The notes beneath the pieces are model-generated. The model was not told where the DNA came from. It saw nothing but the letters and a program-made list of their open reading frames with translations, and did no database searches. Positions 23,687 through 25,565 of a DNA stretch of 25,565 bases are shown here, piece by piece. Position 1 is the stretch's first letter. Every line of letters begins with the position of its first letter. The translations under genes were made by a program, and so were the position numbers. The DNA is from a virus: IMG/VR virus record IMGVR_UViG_3300017714_000146, positions 1-25,565 of that record; one strand, written 5' to 3'.

Positions 23687-25565
23687 ATGAACTTAACTGA
23701 TGCGCTTAGTATAAAAATAGGGACTGCCGATGCTGTTGATGTTAGGTTAGGATCTGTTTCAGTGTGGTCAGGAGAATCTTTGGCCGAGACCTTTTTGACG
23801 TATGATAGTAGTTCTTTAGGTACTCTTAGGAATCCAGACAATAGCTCAAGGACAATGACATCATCGAATGGCGGGAATTGGATGTCTAGCGTACTTGATT
23901 CAGCGTCGAATGGATGGTGGCCAGGAAATTGGAGTGGTGGTACGATAAGCTCCACGAACACAACTGAGTGGTTACAAATTGATTTAGGAGAAAATCAAAA
24001 TGTCACTGGAGTAGTCGCTCAAGGCCACGAAAATTCAAATCTCTATTATGTTAACAAATACCGAGTAGAGTATTGTATAGAAAATTCTATTCAATTCTCT
24101 GTAAGTGGTATGGCTGCAGGAACAAGCAGCGATACTTATTTCAATAGTTCAACTGTTAGTCACTATGAAGTAAATGGAACTTATGGCGGTAAAATACAAT
24201 ATGTAGCATCAGGTGAAAGCGATTCGTCAATAAGATATAGAAGTTCGGATAATAAATGGGAATTTGTTAACGATGGTGATGAGTATTATATTTCAGATAC
24301 TACTAATAGCGATAATCCATGGGCTGTTACGAGTTGGTCAGTACACCCTGGTGATGGAAGTGGAGATACTAACAGCGGAATAGTACTTAGCGTTGATCAG
24401 AATACGTTTACTGATATTGACAGTGGAGCTGAATTTAACTATGACAATGAAGGAGATGGAAATACTAAGATTTATAATAGTTTTGCTACACCAGTCACTG
24501 CTCGTTATATAACAATATTTCCTACAGGTTACCAAGGCCTTCCTATAATGCGAGCAGGCGCGTTAATAGATGGTGTAGAAATACAATTAATACCTGAGTT
24601 TAGTGGGTCTAGCACTGTTGATTGGGGCGATGATACTACTACTGACGCTTTGGTCAATAATACGTCAGTTAGTCACGTCTTTAATCCCTTTATCGATTCA
24701 ACTGCTATTAACGGTCCTGTTTCAACGTATAATACAACCACCCTCGCTAGAACTGTAAATCCTCCTGAATCAGATCGATCATATTCATCATTATATCGCG
24801 ACTATTCGCCCCACAATCAATCAATGTTAGACTCAATAGGGGCTTGGTCAGTCGCGAGTGGCTATACTATAGGTAGTGAATGGATGCAAATAGATTTAGG
24901 CGCAAATAAGACTATAACTGGAGTAGTTACTCAAGGAAGAGCTAACTTCAGCGCCGGTCAATACGTTACATCATACAAAGTAGAATATTCAAGTGATGGA
25001 ACTAATTGGTCTTGGGTAGATAATGAGAATGTATTTACCGGAAATAGTGATAGTAATACTAAAGTTACAAATACATTTACTACAAGTGTTTTGGCTCGTT
25101 ACATAAGAATATATCCAGAAACATTCTTTGGTTATCCTTCGATGAGAGCGGGTGTAAGAGATTCAACTGCTAATAATATTAATGAAGGAAGCGCGTTAAC
25201 ATTTAACGTTGCTACAACAAATGTAGCAGATGGTACTACACTCCATTATACGATTCTTGGTAATACAGGAGACTTCTCTACAACAAGCGGTGACTTTACT
25301 ATTGGTGCTAATGGCAATGGATCGTTCACTGTAACACCAACTGCTGATTCAGCAACGGAAGGTGACGAAACCTTCCAAGTTCAAATACGAACTGGAAGTG
25401 AAAGTGGTACTATAGTAAATACAACTGATGCAATTACTATTAGTGATACTTCAACTGGCTCTGCCTCTCCAACATATGATGCAACTCCAGCTGCTACTAG
25501 TATTAATGAAGGAAGCGCTTTAACAATTAACGTTACAACTACTAATGTATCAGATAGTACTACGC
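23687..25565 (+). CDS. Large adhesin with F5/8C-like, PKD-like and Calx-beta-like domains (3' end outside window)
   Basis: The frame runs open from ATG 23687 to the window end (626 codons); an in-frame stop at 23681 fixes the start region. The N-terminus (DALSIKIGTADAVDVRLGS, then VSVWSG) is of a type used by phage tail proteins. A first discoidin (F5/8C)-like domain covers about residues 40-295 (EWLQIDLGENQNVTGVVAQG, RYITIFPTGYQGLPIMRAG) and is interrupted at about 130-240 by another module (TYGGKIQYV, NKWEFVNDGDEYYIS). A PKD-like strand follows (VDWGDDTTTDALVNN, about 308-322), then an intact second F5/8C-like domain at about 348-491 (EWMQIDLGANKTITGVV, RYIRIYPETFFGYPSMRAG). Calx-beta-like repeats start near 497 (INEGSALTFNV). 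These folds bind glycans or surface proteins, so this is probably a host- or particle-surface adhesin of the tail. Confidence 0.82.
   Translation, partial: MNLTDALSIKIGTADAVDVRLGSVSVWSGESLAETFLTYDSSSLGTLRNPDNSSRTMTSSNGGNWMSSVLDSASNGWWPGNWSGGTISSTNTTEWLQIDLGENQNVTGVVAQGHENSNLYYVNKYRVEYCIENSIQFSVSGMAAGTSSDTYFNSSTVSHYEVNGTYGGKIQYVASGESDSSIRYRSSDNKWEFVNDGDEYYISDTTNSDNPWAVTSWSVHPGDGSGDTNSGIVLSVDQNTFTDIDSGAEFNYDNEGDGNTKIYNSFATPVTARYITIFPTGYQGLPIMRAGALIDGVEIQLIPEFSGSSTVDWGDDTTTDALVNNTSVSHVFNPFIDSTAINGPVSTYNTTTLARTVNPPESDRSYSSLYRDYSPHNQSMLDSIGAWSVASGYTIGSEWMQIDLGANKTITGVVTQGRANFSAGQYVTSYKVEYSSDGTNWSWVDNENVFTGNSDSNTKVTNTFTTSVLARYIRIYPETFFGYPSMRAGVRDSTANNINEGSALTFNVATTNVADGTTLHYTILGNTGDFSTTSGDFTIGANGNGSFTVTPTADSATEGDETFQVQIRTGSESGTIVNTTDAITISDTSTGSASPTYDATPAATSINEGSALTINVTTTNVSDSTT
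25177..25565 (+). repeat. Calx-beta-like tandem repeat, period 324 nt, second copy cut by window end
   Basis: The stretch starting TATTAATGAAGGAAGCGC at 25177 recurs at 25501, exactly 324 nt (108 codons) later, with about 56 of the 65 visible bases the same by eye. Each copy encodes the INEGSALT.NV start of a Calx-beta-like unit. The in-frame period suggests a tandem domain array that continues past the window. Confidence 0.88.

Noticed and set aside
23643-23700. Frameshift joining the mini-ORF to the adhesin
   Set aside because: An in-frame stop at 23681 lies directly before the adhesin ATG, no slippery heptamer is visible, and the adhesin N-terminus already looks complete.
18041-25565. Diversity-generating retroelement acting on a fibre gene
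   Set aside because: No reverse transcriptase gene and no template/variable repeat pair with adenine-biased differences was seen in the window.

Overview
This window reads as part of the late (virion structural) region of a T4-like contractile-tailed phage of the kind common in sea water (the cyanophage / pelagimyophage-like relatives of T4). The basis is the gene order 25 - 6 - 7-like - 8 - large DUF4815-type structural protein - short-tail-fibre-like protein, the recognisable sequences of gp25, gp6 and gp8, and exact T4-type late promoters (TATAAATA) in front of gene blocks. All genes are on the + strand, the DNA is AT-rich, and genes are packed with 1-nt overlaps or a few bases between them. 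No tRNA, integrase, CRISPR or transposon is visible. The host cannot be told from this window.

Layout. (1) Positions 1-1169 hold the end of a coiled-coil-rich structural protein, followed by a 144-nt gap with a perfect 18-bp palindrome (probable terminator) and a late promoter. (2) 1314-6889 is the baseplate-wedge block: gp25, gp6 and a gp7-like protein that begins with a Ser/Gly tandem repeat and carries a LamG-like domain inside its core. (3) 6923-10927, with its own promoter, is a 1334-aa fibre-like protein with seven RCC1-type repeats, placed between the 7-like gene and gene 8. (4) 10984-18036 holds gp8, an 1800-aa DUF4815-type structural protein and a 70-aa coiled-coil protein. (5) 18041-20265 holds a tail-collar (gp12-like) fibre protein and an unrecognised 236-aa protein. 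(6) 20285-23592 is a promoter-led run of fibre or adhesion genes: an Mtd-N-like fibre protein, a 123-aa protein, a leucine-rich-repeat protein and a 76-aa unknown. (7) From 23629 a promoter, an 11-codon mini-ORF and a large adhesin open at the window end (two F5/8C-like domains, a PKD-like strand, Calx-beta-like repeats).

How it works together. gp25, gp6, the gp7-like protein and gp8 would build the baseplate wedge. The DUF4815, collar and fibre proteins would sit on the baseplate and contact the host surface. The carbohydrate- and protein-binding folds (LamG, RCC1 propeller, LRR, F5/8C, Calx-beta) suggest surface recognition.

Two themes stand out. First, every late promoter sits 6-8 nt from an ATG. 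By T4 geometry transcription would start 0-3 nt before that ATG, and no gene start in the window has a Shine-Dalgarno sequence, so these late mRNAs look leaderless or nearly so. Second, several virion proteins look like nested domains: small beta-rich modules inserted inside LamG, F5/8C, LRR and DUF4815 proteins, with what appears to be one module type present in two different hosts (gp7-like LamG and the terminal F5/8C adhesin).
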